Of a DNA stretch of 64,000 nt, positions 37,992-49,314 are shown piece after piece. The first letter of the stretch is position 1. Every line of letters starts with the position of its first letter. Position numbers and translations under genes: made by a program. Origin of the DNA: Sphingomonas hankyongi (lineage in GTDB: Bacteria > Pseudomonadota > Alphaproteobacteria > Sphingomonadales > Sphingomonadaceae); the NCBI RefSeq assembly GCF_023516575.1, contig NZ_JAMGBE010000003.1, forward strand, positions 124,001-188,000, read 5' to 3'. Under the pieces are notes generated by a model. The model was not told the DNA's origin, made no database searches, and saw nothing but the letters and a program-made list of their open reading frames with translations.

Positions 37992-40211
37992 ATGACATTC
38001 GACGTCGCGCTGGCAGAGGAAATCTGGACCGCGAAATATCGCTTCAGCCCTAGCGAAGGCAAAGGCGACGATAGTTTCGAACAGACTGCTGCGCGAGTCG
38101 CGCGAGCCGTTGCCGTGGCCGAGCTTCCCGAGCATCGATCCCGGTGGGAGGCACGGTTTCGCGATGCCGTCGCGGACTTGCGCTTCATCCCCGCGGGGCG
38201 TGTGCTCGCCGGAGCCGGCACAGAGCGAAGCGTTACTCTGTTCAACTGTTTCGTCATGGGGACCATTCCCGACAGCCTGGAAGGGATTTTCGAACATCTG
38301 AAGCAAGCCGCTCTGACGATGCAGCAGGGAGGCGGCGTCGGCATGGATTTCTCCACCATCCGCCCGGCGGGAAGCCCGGTGCTTGGGGTGGGAGCTGATG
38401 CGTCCGGTCCGCTCACCTTCATGGACTGCTGGGATTCGATGTGCCGTACCGTCCACTCGGCCGGGCAGCGGCGCGGGGCTATGATGGGCTGCCTGAGGAT
38501 CGACCATCCGGACATTGAGGCGTTCATAGATGCCAAGCGTGATCCGCACCGGTTTCGCAATTTCAACCTCTCGGTGCTGGTGACGGACGGCTTCATGACG
38601 GCACTGGGAAGCGACGCCGAGTGGCCGCTCGTCTTTAACGGAAATGTCGTGCGGACGCTTCGCGCTCGCGAACTCTGGGAACGGCTGATGCGCGCGACAT
38701 ATGACGCCGCCGAGCCAGGTGTGATCTTCATCGACCGAGTGAACGCGGCCAACAATCTCGCGTATTGCGAAACGATCAGCGCGAGCAACCCCTGCGGGGA
38801 ACAGATGCTGCCGCCATATGGAGCGTGCCTCCTCGGCTCGATCAACCTCGCGCGCCTGGTCGATCGACCGTTCGAAGCTGACGCGGCGCTCGACGAAGAC
38901 CAGCTTGCGGAACTCACGCACACTGCCGTGCGGATGCTCGACAATGTGATCGACATTTCTCGCTACCCGCTGCCCGAGCAGGAAGCGGAGGCGAACGCCA
39001 AGCGGCGCATAGGGCTCGGTATCACTGGTCTTGCAGATGCACTTCTATTCTGTGGCGCCGCCTATGGCAGCAGCGATGCCGTAGCGCTCACGCGCCGTTG
39101 GCTGGGCATCATCAAGCGCGAGGCGTACCGCGCTTCGGCCCTCCTCGCTTGCGAGAAGGGATCGTTCCCGCTGTATGACGCGGTGATGCAGGATCGGCCC
39201 AACCTAGCCGATCTCGACGAGGAGACGCGGGCGCTGATCGCCGAGCATGGGCTTCGCAACGGCTGCCTCACCTCGATCGCGCCGACCGGCACAACGTCAT
39301 TGCTTGCGGGCAATGTCTCGTCGGGCATCGAGCCGGTGTTCGCTTATTCTTACACGCGCAAGATTCGGCGCCAGGACGGCAGCACACGAGAGGAGCACGT
39401 GGAGGATCACGCTCTTCGCGTCTGGCGTCAGCTCAAGGGTGACGCGCAGCCCCCTCCGGGGCTGTTCGTGAGTGCGCAGACGCTCTCGCCAGCAGACCAT
39501 CTAACGATGCAGGCGGCTGCCCAGGCGCTGATCGACAGCTCCATCTCGAAGACAGTCAATTGCCCGGAGGATATCAACTTCGAAGCGTTCGCCGACATCT
39601 ATGTCGAAGGCTATCATCTCGGCTGCAAGGGTCTGACGACCTATCGGCCAAATGCCGTCACGGGCTCCGTCCTAAGCGTTGCGGCGCCAAAGGCGGATCC
39701 CGTGCCCAGCAAGGGGGATGATGTCCTGTCGCCGCGGGAGGATCAACTTCACGGAACGACCTACAAGCTCAAATGGCCGGAGAGCGCGCACGCAGTCTAC
39801 GTGACCATCAACGATGTTGATCAGGACGGGGTCCGGCGGCCGTTCGAGATGTTCATCAACTCCAAGAACATGGAGCATTATGCGTGGACGCTGGGTCTCA
39901 CCCGGATGATCTCAGCGGTATTTCGGAGGAGCTCGGATGTCGCATTCGTTGCCGAAGAACTGAAGGCCGTATTTGACCCACGCGGGGGCGCGTGGATGCA
40001 GGGACGATATGTGCCTTCCTTGCTTGCCGCGATCGGTGACATCGTTGACCGGCACCTCGACGGTATTCGTAGCGGCGGTCTGCCGAGACGTGAGGTGGGG
40101 TTCTCACACTCGTTCACTCCGACGGCTTGCCCGCAATGCGGGGCATCGGCGATCATCAAGGTCGAAGGCTGCAATAACTGCCTTGAATGCGGCTATTCGA
40201 AATGCGGCTAG
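37992..40211 (+). CDS. nrdJ: Adenosylcobalamin-dependent (class II) ribonucleotide reductase
   Basis: The start at 37992 follows a strong GGAGGGGG site; a longer open frame runs back into nnrS and is not coding. The 739-residue protein has the N-terminal VTLFNCFV cysteine, QQGGGVGMDFS, the active-site NPCGEQMLPPYGACLLGSINL (about 257-277), and PTGTTSLLAGNVSSGIEP. A C-terminal Cys-rich tail (CPQCG, CLECGYSKCG) serves as redox relay or zinc site. It makes deoxyribonucleotides without oxygen using B12, which fits its place in the anaerobic block and the FNR-type box upstream. Confidence 0.94.
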   Translation: MTFDVALAEEIWTAKYRFSPSEGKGDDSFEQTAARVARAVAVAELPEHRSRWEARFRDAVADLRFIPAGRVLAGAGTERSVTLFNCFVMGTIPDSLEGIFEHLKQAALTMQQGGGVGMDFSTIRPAGSPVLGVGADASGPLTFMDCWDSMCRTVHSAGQRRGAMMGCLRIDHPDIEAFIDAKRDPHRFRNFNLSVLVTDGFMTALGSDAEWPLVFNGNVVRTLRARELWERLMRATYDAAEPGVIFIDRVNAANNLAYCETISASNPCGEQMLPPYGACLLGSINLARLVDRPFEADAALDEDQLAELTHTAVRMLDNVIDISRYPLPEQEAEANAKRRIGLGITGLADALLFCGAAYGSSDAVALTRRWLGIIKREAYRASALLACEKGSFPLYDAVMQDRPNLADLDEETRALIAEHGLRNGCLTSIAPTGTTSLLAGNVSSGIEPVFAYSYTRKIRRQDGSTREEHVEDHALRVWRQLKGDAQPPPGLFVSAQTLSPADHLTMQAAAQALIDSSISKTVNCPEDINFEAFADIYVEGYHLGCKGLTTYRPNAVTGSVLSVAAPKADPVPSKGDDVLSPREDQLHGTTYKLKWPESAHAVYVTINDVDQDGVRRPFEMFINSKNMEHYAWTLGLTRMISAVFRRSSDVAFVAEELKAVFDPRGGAWMQGRYVPSLLAAIGDIVDRHLDGIRSGGLPRREVGFSHSFTPTACPQCGASAIIKVEGCNNCLECGYSKCG

Positions 40212-40212
40212 G

Positions 40213-41568
40213 TTACACTGCCCGGCTGTGCTGGTCGCCACGTGACAGGTGCGCGTCGAACGCTGCTGCGATCGACCGCACCAGCGGCCGCCCGCGCGTA
40301 GTTACTGAAATGCGCGCGCCATTTCGTTCGATGAGGCCATCTGCGATGAGCGGCTCCAGTGCAGCTTCTTCCAGCAGCGTGTTCAAGTCGCCCCCGAACA
40401 CCCGGCAGACCGCGGGGAAATCTACGCGCTGGTCGCACATCAGGCGCTCGATCACCGCGCCACGAAGCCGGTCGTCACCTGCGAAGCGGTAACCGCGAGC
40501 AATCGGCAGTCGGTCTTCGTCAACCAGCCGCTGATATTCCGGGATTCGAACTTCGTTCTGAACGTAGCCTTGGGGTAGCCGGCCGATCGACGAAGCGCCG
40601 AGGCCGATCAGTACGTCCGCGTCGTCGGTCGTATAACCCTGGAAGTTGCGGTGGAGCTTGCCGGCCTCGGCCGCCTTCGTGAGCGGATCATCGGGGAGCG
40701 CGAAATGGTCCAGTCCGATCTCGACATAGCCTACCTGTATTAGCGCGTCCGCAATCGCGCGTGATTGCAAGAATCGCGCTTCGGAATCAGGAAGATTCCC
40801 CTCATCGATTTTTCGCTGGTGAGGTTTGAACGCAGGCACGTGCGCGTAGCCGAATACCGCCAACCGATGCGGCTGGAGCTGGATCGTCTGTTCTACTGTC
40901 TCGATGCAGGATCTCACGGTTTGGTGGGGCAGGCCGTAAATGAGGTCGAAATTGAGCCGATCGATGCCGTTGACCCGCAGAATTCGGACCGCAGCCTCCG
41001 TATCGGCAAAGCTCTGGACCCTGTTGATCGCCTGCTGGACCTTCGGATCGAAGCTCTGCAAGCCAAGGCTGGCCCGGTTGAATCCGCAACCGCCGAGCGC
41101 CTCGGCCATTTCGTCCGTCAAGGTCCGCGGATCGATCTCGATCGCGATCTCGGCGTCATCGGCGATGAAGAACTGATCGGCCAGCCGGCGCATTAGCGAC
41201 CGCATCTGATCGGGCGCCATCAGCGTGGGAGTGCCGCCGCCAAAGTGGATATGGCTGATTGTCAGGGGGCCGGCGGCCCGCTGGGCAACCTGGTCGATCT
41301 CGCGCCCAAGGAAATCCAAGTATCGCGCAACAGGGGCCTCTCGACCGGCGACTGTCGTATGGCACCCGCAATACCAACACATGGCGCGGCAGAAGGGGAT
41401 GTGCAGATACAAAGACGCCTTGATGGGCGGCAACGACGCGAGCCACGAACGATAATGGGTTTCCCCGATGTCAGGCGAGAAGTGGGGGGCTGTCGGGTAG
41501 CTCGTGTAGCGCGGAATTCGCGCGTCACCGTATCGAGCAAGCAGTTCGGCAGAGAGCATATCGGTCAT
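40213..41568 (-). CDS. hemN: Oxygen-independent coproporphyrinogen III oxidase
   Basis: This 451-residue radical SAM enzyme has the cluster motif HIPFCRAMCWYCGCH near residues 56-70 (Cys-x3-Cys-x2-Cys). The substrate-side SYPTAPHF lies near residue 22, IHFGGGTPT follows, and the C-terminal HemN domain is present. It performs the anaerobic decarboxylation step of haem synthesis. It is divergent from moaA, with a single FNR box centred 42 bases from its start. Confidence 0.95.
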   Translation of the reverse strand: MTDMLSAELLARYGDARIPRYTSYPTAPHFSPDIGETHYRSWLASLPPIKASLYLHIPFCRAMCWYCGCHTTVAGREAPVARYLDFLGREIDQVAQRAAGPLTISHIHFGGGTPTLMAPDQMRSLMRRLADQFFIADDAEIAIEIDPRTLTDEMAEALGGCGFNRASLGLQSFDPKVQQAINRVQSFADTEAAVRILRVNGIDRLNFDLIYGLPHQTVRSCIETVEQTIQLQPHRLAVFGYAHVPAFKPHQRKIDEGNLPDSEARFLQSRAIADALIQVGYVEIGLDHFALPDDPLTKAAEAGKLHRNFQGYTTDDADVLIGLGASSIGRLPQGYVQNEVRIPEYQRLVDEDRLPIARGYRFAGDDRLRGAVIERLMCDQRVDFPAVCRVFGGDLNTLLEEAALEPLIADGLIERNGARISVTTRGRPLVRSIAAAFDAHLSRGDQHSRAV

Positions 41569-41603
41569 TCTGCTGATTGCTATCTGAGCTCGATCGCTAC
41601 CAC

Positions 41604-41617
41604 TTGATCCAGATCAC
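41604..41617. promoter_or_regulatory. FNR-type box shared by hemN and moaA
   Basis: TTGAT-CCAG-ATCAC matches nine of ten FNR positions. Its centre is about 40-42 bases from both the moaA ATG (41651) and the hemN ATG (41568). If it acts at -41.5, both messages would start at or very near the annotated start codons. Confidence 0.75.
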
Positions 41618-41650
41618 CAGCGCTCCGTATTGAACTGCTAGCGGGTACGC

Positions 41651-42676
41651 ATGGAAACACGGATGGGCGTAGGCGAACTCGGCGCTGCCGGAACCAAGGA
41701 CTTCGTCGACAGCTTCGGTCGGCGGATCACCTATGTACGCCTGTCCGTAACAGACCGATGCGACCTGCGATGCCGCTACTGCATGGCGGAGCGCATGCAG
41801 TTCCTGCCGAAGCGCGAGATCCTCACGCTCGAAGAAATGGCGAGCCTCGCCGATATCCTGATTGCCCGCGGCGTTCGGAAGATCCGGCTGACGGGCGGCG
41901 AGCCGCTGGTGCGCAAGGGGGTCATGGAACTCGTGCGAGCCCTCGGACAACGGCTGGGCTCAGGTCTCGATCAATTGGTGCTGACGACGAACGGCACCCG
42001 TCTCGAGCGCTTTGCCGATGAGCTTAGCGATGCGGGCATCAGGCGCATCAACGTCAGCCTCGATAGCCGACGGCCAGAGCGCTTCGGTCACATCACTCGC
42101 GGCGGCGACCTGAACCAGGTGCTGCGCGGTATCGATGCTGCCCTGACTGCCGGCCTGGCGGTCAAGATTAACATGGTCGCGCTCGCCGGCGTCAACGAGG
42201 ACGAAATCGAGGAAATGCTGCGCTGGTGCGCGGCCATGGCCATCGACCTGACGCTCATCGAGACGATGCCGCTCGGCGAGGTCGAGGAAGATCGTACCGA
42301 CCATTACCTGCCGCTCGATCTCGTCAAGCGCAGGTTGGAAAAGTGCTTTACCCTGGTCCCATCGACCAAGAGAACCGGAGGGCCGGCGCGCTATTTCGAG
42401 GTGACCGAGCTGCAGTCGTGCCTTGGCCTGATCACCCCGCTCACCAACAACTTCTGCGAAGGCTGCAATCGAATCCGTATCGCCGCAACAGGGACCGTCT
42501 TCGGCTGTCTTGGGCACGATCAGAAGGTCGAGTTGCGCGACGCGCTCCGGTCCGGTGGACCCCAAGAGGTCAACGGCCTTCTCGATCGGCTTCTCGCCGG
42601 CAAGCCGCGGCGGCACGATTTCAGGATCGGCGGCGCACCGGCCGTCGCGAGACACATGAGCGTAACGGGGGGCTGA
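41651..42676 (+). CDS. moaA: GTP 3',8-cyclase, molybdenum cofactor synthesis
   Basis: This 341-residue radical SAM protein has the N-terminal motif CDLRCRYCMAE (Cys-x3-Cys-x2-Cys), a TGGEPLVRKG stretch, and the second cluster CEGCNRIRI...GCLGHD (Cys-x2-Cys-x13-Cys). It ends in the catalytic GG. MoaA and MoaC convert GTP to cyclic pyranopterin monophosphate. It sits away from the rest of the moa genes (57200-60684) but beside narK-narG, whose product needs the cofactor. An internal ATG at 41663 is a possible alternative start. Confidence 0.95.
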   Translation: METRMGVGELGAAGTKDFVDSFGRRITYVRLSVTDRCDLRCRYCMAERMQFLPKREILTLEEMASLADILIARGVRKIRLTGGEPLVRKGVMELVRALGQRLGSGLDQLVLTTNGTRLERFADELSDAGIRRINVSLDSRRPERFGHITRGGDLNQVLRGIDAALTAGLAVKINMVALAGVNEDEIEEMLRWCAAMAIDLTLIETMPLGEVEEDRTDHYLPLDLVKRRLEKCFTLVPSTKRTGGPARYFEVTELQSCLGLITPLTNNFCEGCNRIRIAATGTVFGCLGHDQKVELRDALRSGGPQEVNGLLDRLLAGKPRRHDFRIGGAPAVARHMSVTGG

Positions 42677-42689
42677 GCTGCGCTTTCAA

Positions 42690-42703
42690 ATGATTCTGAT
42701 CAA
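42690..42703. promoter_or_regulatory. FNR-type box upstream of narK
   Basis: ATGAT-TCTG-ATCAA matches nine of ten FNR positions. Its centre is 73 bases before the narK ATG, leaving a leader of about 30 bases if it works at -41.5. It would control the whole narK-narGHJI operon. Confidence 0.75.
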
Positions 42704-42769
42704 TCGCTTGCCTGAGACTTGCTGCGAGAGCGACCCTCGACACGAATCGCCGATCGCGAGGCAACAGTA

Positions 42770-45502
42770 ATGATTGGGACGAGCGAACAGTCTGCCGCCG
42801 GCGCGAGCCAAGCGCTTTGGTCGAGCACGATCGCATTCACGGTCTGTTTCGCCGTGTGGACAATATTCTCGATCATCGGGATCGGAGTGAAGGACCAGCT
42901 AGGACTGACCGAAACCGAGTTCGGCTTGCTGGTCGGAACCCCGATCCTGACTGGATCCCTGAGCCGAGTATTGCTGGGCGTTTGGTCCGATCAGCTGGGG
43001 GGGCGCCGCGTTTTCGCAATTGTTATGGTCCTGGCTGGAATCGCGACATTCCTGACCTCTTACGCCGATACTTATACGGAGCTGCTGATCGCCGCCCTTG
43101 GTGTCGGCATCGCCGGTGGAGCCTTCTCCGTCGGCGTCACATACGTCTCGAAATTCTATCCTAAGGAAAAGCAGGGGCTCGCCCTAGGCATCTTCGGCGC
43201 CGGCAACGTCGGCTCTGCCGTAACAAAGTTCCTGGCGCCGTTCGTGATGGTGGCGATGGGATGGCAGGCCGTCGCGCAGGTTTGGGCAGCCGCGATCATC
43301 ATTGCTGCGGTGCTGTTCCTCCTGTTCACGAAAGAGGACCCAGACCAGCTCGAGCGCGCCAAGTCCGGTCGCAAGGGCGTCCCAATGCGCGACCAGCTTG
43401 CGGTCCTGAGGAACGTCCAGGTCTGGCGCTTCGCACTCTACTATTTCTTCGTGTTCGGAGCGTTCGTCGCGCTTGCATTGTGGCTCCCGCGCTACCTGAT
43501 GGGTGTCTACCACTTAGACGTCAAAACGGCGGGCATGCTCGCTGCATTCTATTCTGTCCCTGCCAGCCTGTTCCGCATCTATGGCGGCAAGTTGTCCGAC
43601 CGCTACGGGGCGAGGTCGGTCCTTTATGTGACGTTCGGCATCTCGGTGTTCTGCACCTTCATGCTCTCCTATCCGCCGACGACCTACATCATCGAGGGCG
43701 TTCGCGGACCGATAACCTTCCGCACCGAGATGGGGCTGATCCCATTCCTCGTCGCCATCTTCGTGCTCGGTTTCTTCATGAGCCTGGGGAAGGCGGCGGT
43801 CTTCAAACACATTCCGGTCTATTACCCGAACCACGTGGGCGCGGTGGGCGGGCTGGTCGGCATGATCGGCGGGCTGGGTGGATTTGTGCTGCCACTCGCG
43901 TTTGGAGCGCTCAACGATCTTACCGGCGTTTGGACGAGTTGCTTCGTACTTCTGTTCGTCCTGGTTTCGATCGCCCTGACCTGGATGCATTTTGCGGTCC
44001 GCCAGATGGAGCGTGCCGCCATGCGCCGGGGCGAAGCCGGGCAGGTGCCGGAGTTGCCCGAAATGCAGGGATTCGGCGAGCCGGGCATCACTGCGCCGCC
44101 GCGCCGTGCCGGGCCAATTGCGGACTGGCGTCCTGAAGACGAGGACTTCTGGAAACGCGGCGGACGCGCGGTAGCCAGACGCAATTTGTGGATTTCCACT
44201 TACTGCCTGATGTTGTCATTCGCGCTCTGGATGGTGTGGAGCGTAGTCGTCGCGCGCCTGCCTGCCATTGGCTTCGATTTCACCACCGATCAATTGTTTT
44301 GGCTTGCCGCGCTGCCCGGCCTGTCCGGCGCGACATTGCGCATCTTTTATGCCTTCCTCGTGCCGATTTTCGGTGGACGGCTGTGGACGACGCTCTCTAC
44401 TGCCTCGTTGCTGATCCCGGCCTTCGGCATCGGCTATGCCGTTCAATCACCGGAAACGCCGTACCTCATCTTCATCGTGCTGGCGCTCCTGTGTGGGCTC
44501 GGCGGAGGCAATTTCGCCTCATCGATGGCCAACATCAGTTTCTTCTTCCCCAAGGCGGAGAAAGGGAATGCGTTGGCCCTCAATGCCGGGCTCGGCAATC
44601 TGGGTGTGAGCCTGATGCAGTTCCTCGTGCCGGTCGTGGTCACCATGACCCTGTTCGGAGCTCTCGGCGGTCAATCGCAAGTCGCGGCCGATGGCACTCA
44701 ATTGTGGATGCAGAACGCAGGATTCGTGTGGATTCCGCTGATCATCCTTGGCTCAGTCGCAGCCTGGTTTGGAATGAACGATATTCTCAGCGCCAAATCT
44801 TCCTTCGCGGACCAGGCGGCCATATTCGGACGCCTGCACACTTGGCTGATGTGCTGGCTCTATACCGGCACCTTCGGGACCTTCATCGGCATGTCGGCGG
44901 GCTTCCCGCTATTGGCGAAACTGGTCTTCCCGGAAGTGAACGCGCTCAAATATGCCTTTATCGGTCCTCTGATCGGGGCGCTGTCACGCGCTGCGACGGG
45001 CTGGGTTGCCGATAAGTACGGTGGCGCTCGGGTCAGTTTCTGCGTCTTCATAGTGCAGATTGCGGCCATCGTCGGAATGATCTCGTTCCTCGACGTTCGC
45101 AGCTTCCCCGGCTTCTTTGCAATGGTCTTGCTCCTGTTCCTCGCAAGCGGAGTCGGCAATGCGTCAACCTTCCAAATGGTGCCGGGCATTATGCGGCGCG
45201 AGATCGACCGGACGGAGCCGAACCTGCCGGAACAACAGCGGCGCGCGCAGGCGGAGCGCGAGTCTGCTGCGGTGATAGGCTTTACTTCCGCGATCGCCGC
45301 CTATGGCGCCTTCTACATCCCGAAGGCCTACGGCTCCTCGATTCAGCTGACAGGCGCCGCCGACGCCGCGCTCTGGGGTTTCCTGCTCTTCTACATCAGC
45401 TGCGCGGCACTGACCTGGCTCGCTTACAGCGGCCCGCACGGCGTCCTCTACGCCTTGGAGCGCAAGCCAGCGGTGCCCTCCGCCTCAACCGTGCCCGCCT
45501 GA
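42770..45502 (+). CDS. narK: NarK1-NarK2 fusion nitrate/nitrite transporter
   Basis: This 910-residue protein is made of two major-facilitator domains in one chain, each with about twelve helices, joined by a polar linker near 430-490 (RRGEAGQVPELPEMQG to EDEDFWKRG). The first half has GIFGAGNVGSAVTK and the second GLGGGNFASSMANISFFFPKAEKG, the nitrate/nitrite porter signatures. In such fusions, one half is a proton-coupled nitrate importer and the other a nitrate/nitrite exchanger. The chosen start is MIGTSEQSAAGASQALW, because the frame upstream overlaps the promoter box region. narG follows 15 bases later. Confidence 0.93.
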   Translation: MIGTSEQSAAGASQALWSSTIAFTVCFAVWTIFSIIGIGVKDQLGLTETEFGLLVGTPILTGSLSRVLLGVWSDQLGGRRVFAIVMVLAGIATFLTSYADTYTELLIAALGVGIAGGAFSVGVTYVSKFYPKEKQGLALGIFGAGNVGSAVTKFLAPFVMVAMGWQAVAQVWAAAIIIAAVLFLLFTKEDPDQLERAKSGRKGVPMRDQLAVLRNVQVWRFALYYFFVFGAFVALALWLPRYLMGVYHLDVKTAGMLAAFYSVPASLFRIYGGKLSDRYGARSVLYVTFGISVFCTFMLSYPPTTYIIEGVRGPITFRTEMGLIPFLVAIFVLGFFMSLGKAAVFKHIPVYYPNHVGAVGGLVGMIGGLGGFVLPLAFGALNDLTGVWTSCFVLLFVLVSIALTWMHFAVRQMERAAMRRGEAGQVPELPEMQGFGEPGITAPPRRAGPIADWRPEDEDFWKRGGRAVARRNLWISTYCLMLSFALWMVWSVVVARLPAIGFDFTTDQLFWLAALPGLSGATLRIFYAFLVPIFGGRLWTTLSTASLLIPAFGIGYAVQSPETPYLIFIVLALLCGLGGGNFASSMANISFFFPKAEKGNALALNAGLGNLGVSLMQFLVPVVVTMTLFGALGGQSQVAADGTQLWMQNAGFVWIPLIILGSVAAWFGMNDILSAKSSFADQAAIFGRLHTWLMCWLYTGTFGTFIGMSAGFPLLAKLVFPEVNALKYAFIGPLIGALSRAATGWVADKYGGARVSFCVFIVQIAAIVGMISFLDVRSFPGFFAMVLLLFLASGVGNASTFQMVPGIMRREIDRTEPNLPEQQRRAQAERESAAVIGFTSAIAAYGAFYIPKAYGSSIQLTGAADAALWGFLLFYISCAALTWLAYSGPHGVLYALERKPAVPSASTVPA

Positions 45503-45517
45503 AAAGGACGAAGTTGA

Positions 45518-48500
45518 ATGAGTCATTTTCTCGATCGCCTGACCTACTTTCGCCGGACACGCGATAAGTTTTCGGATGGGCATGGCATCACCACCGACGA
45601 GGCGCGTGAATGGGAGGATGCGTATCGCAAACGCTGGGCCGCTGACAAAATCGTGCGCTCGACCCACGGCGTGAACTGCACCGGATCCTGCTCGTGGAAG
45701 ATCTACGTGAAGGGCGGAATTGTCACGTGGGAAACGCAACAGACGGATTATCCACGCACGCGTCCTGACCTTCCGAACCATGAGCCCCGAGGCTGTCCGC
45801 GTGGCGCCAGCTACAGCTGGTATCTCTATTCAGGCACGCGCATCAAATACCCGCTCGTCCGTGCACGGCTGATTCGCCACTGGCGCGAGGCCCGGAAGAC
45901 CAAGCCTCCGGTCGCGGCCTGGAAGTCTATCGTCGAGGACTCCGAGAAGCGGCGCGACTGGGTGTCGAAGCGCGGTCGCGGCGGTTTCGTCCGCGTTGGC
46001 TGGGACGAAGTGACCGAGCTGATCGCCGCGGCCAACGCCTACACGATCAAGGAATATGGACCTGACCGGATCGCGGGCTTCTCTCCGATCCCGGCGATGT
46101 CGATGATCTCCTACGCAGCGGGCAGCCGTTACCTCTCTCTGATCGGCGGCAATCTGCTCAGCTTCTACGATTGGTATTGCGACCTGCCGCCGTCGAGTCC
46201 GCAAACTTGGGGCGAGCAGACCGACGTTCCGGAAAGCGCCGATTGGTACAACGCGGGCTTCCTGCTCGTCTGGGGCTCGAATATTCCGATGACGCGCGCG
46301 CCCGACGCGCACTTCTATTCGGAGGTCCGTTACCGCGGCGCGAAGAGCGTTGTCATCGCGCCCGACTATAACGAGGCCGCGAAATTCTCGGACATGTGGC
46401 TGCACCCGAAACAGGGCACCGACGCCGCGCTCGCGCTGGCGCTCGGCCACGTTGTGCTTCGTGAATATTACGTCGACCGGCAGGCGGAATATTTCACCGA
46501 CTACACGCGCAAATATTCAGACTTCCCGTTGCTCGTGAAGTTGGTCGAGCGGGACGGCCGGCTCGTCCAGGACCGACTGCTCCGCGCGGCAGACATCAGG
46601 GGCGCGCTCGGCGAAGATGCCAATCCCGACTGGAAAACGGTCGCCTTCGACGAGACCAGCGGAAAGCTCGTCTGCCCGCTAGGATCGGCGGGCCACCGCT
46701 GGGGCGACAAGGGCAAATGGAATCTCGAGGAGAAGGACGGGAAGGGCAAGGACGTCCGCCTCCGCACCACGCTGGCCGACGACCATGACGAGATCGTCCC
46801 CGTGGCATTTCCCTACTTCGGCGGCGACGCCCCGCACGACTTCGTCGCGACGGACCACCCCGAAGTTCTGCTACGTAACATCCCCGTCAAAACGCTGAAG
46901 CTCGCCGACGGTAGCAAAGCGCAGGTCGCGACCGTGTTCGACCTGTTCTGCGCAAATTACGGCGTCGACCGCGGGTTTGGCGGCGCCAACGTAGCGAAGA
47001 GCTTCGATGACGACGTACCGTTCACGCCAGCGTGGGCCGAGAAGGTCACCGGTGTCCCGCGCCAGGCCATCATCCAGGTGGCGCGCGAATTCGCATCGAA
47101 CGCAGAGATCACGAACGGCCGTTCGATGGTGATCCTCGGGGCCGGCCTGAACCACTGGTACCACATGGACATGAGCTATCGCGGGATCATCGCGCTGCTC
47201 GTCATGTGCGGATGCGTCGGCCAGTCGGGCGGCGGCTGGTCGCACTATGTCGGCCAGGAAAAGCTCCGTCCGCAGACCGGCTGGCTGCCGCTCGCGTTCG
47301 GGCTCGACTGGAGCCGCCCACCGAGGCAGATGAACGGCACCAGTTTCTTCTACGCGCACACCGACCAGTGGCGGTACGAGAGCCTGCGGATGTCAGAGAT
47401 CCTGTCTCCGCTCTCTCCGGAAGGCGATTGGTCGGGGAGTTTGCTCGACTACAATGCCAAGGCCGAGCGGATGGGCTGGCTTCCGTCGGCGCCGCAGTTC
47501 GACGCCAATCCGATCGAATGGGGCAACCGCATCAAGAGCATTGGCGCCGACCCGGCGACGGTTGTCGTCGACGCCTTGAAAGCCGGGGACCTCAAGCCCG
47601 CAAGCCTTGATCCCGACAATCCGGTCAACTGGCCGCGCAACATGTTCTTCTGGCGCTCGAACGTGCTCGGCGCGAGCGGCAAGGGACACGAATATTTCCT
47701 GAAGCATCTCGTCGGCTCGATGCACGGAGTGATCGGCACGGACGAAGAATCAGCGGGCCTCGAACGCCCGAAGGACGTGGTGTGGCGAGAAGACGCGCCG
47801 GTCGGGAAGCTCGACCTGATGGTCAACATCGACTTCCGCATGTCGACCACCAGCATCTACTCCGACGTCGTCCTTCCGACGGCCACCTGGTACGAGAAGC
47901 ACGACCTCAACACGTCGGACATGCACCCGTTCATCCACCCGCTTTCGGCGGCGGTGGATCCGGCGTGGGAAACGAAAAGCGACTGGAATATCTTCCGGGA
48001 GGTAGCGAAGAAGTTCTCCGACGTCGCGCCGGAGGTTCTCGGGGTCGAGCACGACCTGGTGATGACTCCGATCCTCCATGACACGCCGGCCGAGCTTGCG
48101 CAGCCCTATGAACCGAAGGACTGGTTGAAGGGTGAATGCGAGCCGGTTCCCGGCAAGACCATGCCGAACGTGACGATCGTCGAACGCAACTACCCGGAGA
48201 CGTTCGCTCGCTTCACGTCGATGGGTCCGTTGCTTGAAGAGCTCGGCAATGGCGCCAAGGGTCTCAACTGGGACACCAAGCGCGAGGTCCAGCTACTCGG
48301 CGATCTCAACGGCAGGGTCATCGAGGGAACGACCGCCGGGCGCCCGAAGATCGATTCCGACATCGACGCCTGCGAGACGATCCTCATGCTCGCTCCGGAG
48401 ACCAACGGCGAGGTCGCGGTGAAGGCGTGGGAGTCGCTCGGCAAGATCACCGGCCGCGACCACTCTCATCTCGCCGAAGGCAAGGAAGAGGAGAAGATCC

Positions 48501-49314
48501 GCTTCCGCGATGTCGCCGCGCAGCCGCGCAAGATCATCTCGTCACCGATCTGGTCGGGGCTCGAAAGCGAGCATGTCTGCTACAACGCCGGCTACACCAA
48601 TGTGCACGAGCTGATCCCGTGGCGGACGCTGACCGGCCGTCAGCAGCTCTATCAGGACCATCACTGGATGCGGGCGTTCGGCGAGGCGTTCGTTACCTGG
48701 CGTCCGCCGATCGACACCAAGACCGTGCGCCAGGTTCTTGGCAAGCTTCCGAACGGAAACCAGGAAATCCTGCTCAACATCCTCACCCCCCACCAGAAGT
48801 GGGGCATCCATTCGACCTATACCGAGAACTTGATCATGCTCAGTCTCAACCGGGGCGGGCCGACGGTGTGGATCAGCGAGGACGACGCGAAGGCCGCTGG
48901 CATCGTCGATAACGACTGGATCGAGGTGTTCAACGTCAACGGCGCGCTGACCGCCCGGGCGATCGTGTCCCAGCGGATCATGCCGGGCTCCGCAATCATG
49001 TACCACGCGCAGGAAAAGCTGGTGAACACGGTGGGGTCGGAGATCACCGGCCAGCGCGGCGGAATCCACAACAGCGTCACGCGCATCAACATGAAGCCGA
49101 CGCACATGATCGGCGGCTACGTCCAGCTCGCCTACGGCTTCAATTACTACGGTACGGTCGGAGCCAACCGCGACGAGTTCGTGATCGTCCGCAAAATGAG
49201 CGAGGTGAACTGGTTCGATAAAGCGGCTGACGATTCCGCCAACGTCGAGGGCGGGACCGCCGACTGGGGAACAGGTGCTAGAAGCGACCTTGCCGCCCGA
49301 AAGGAGACGGCGCG

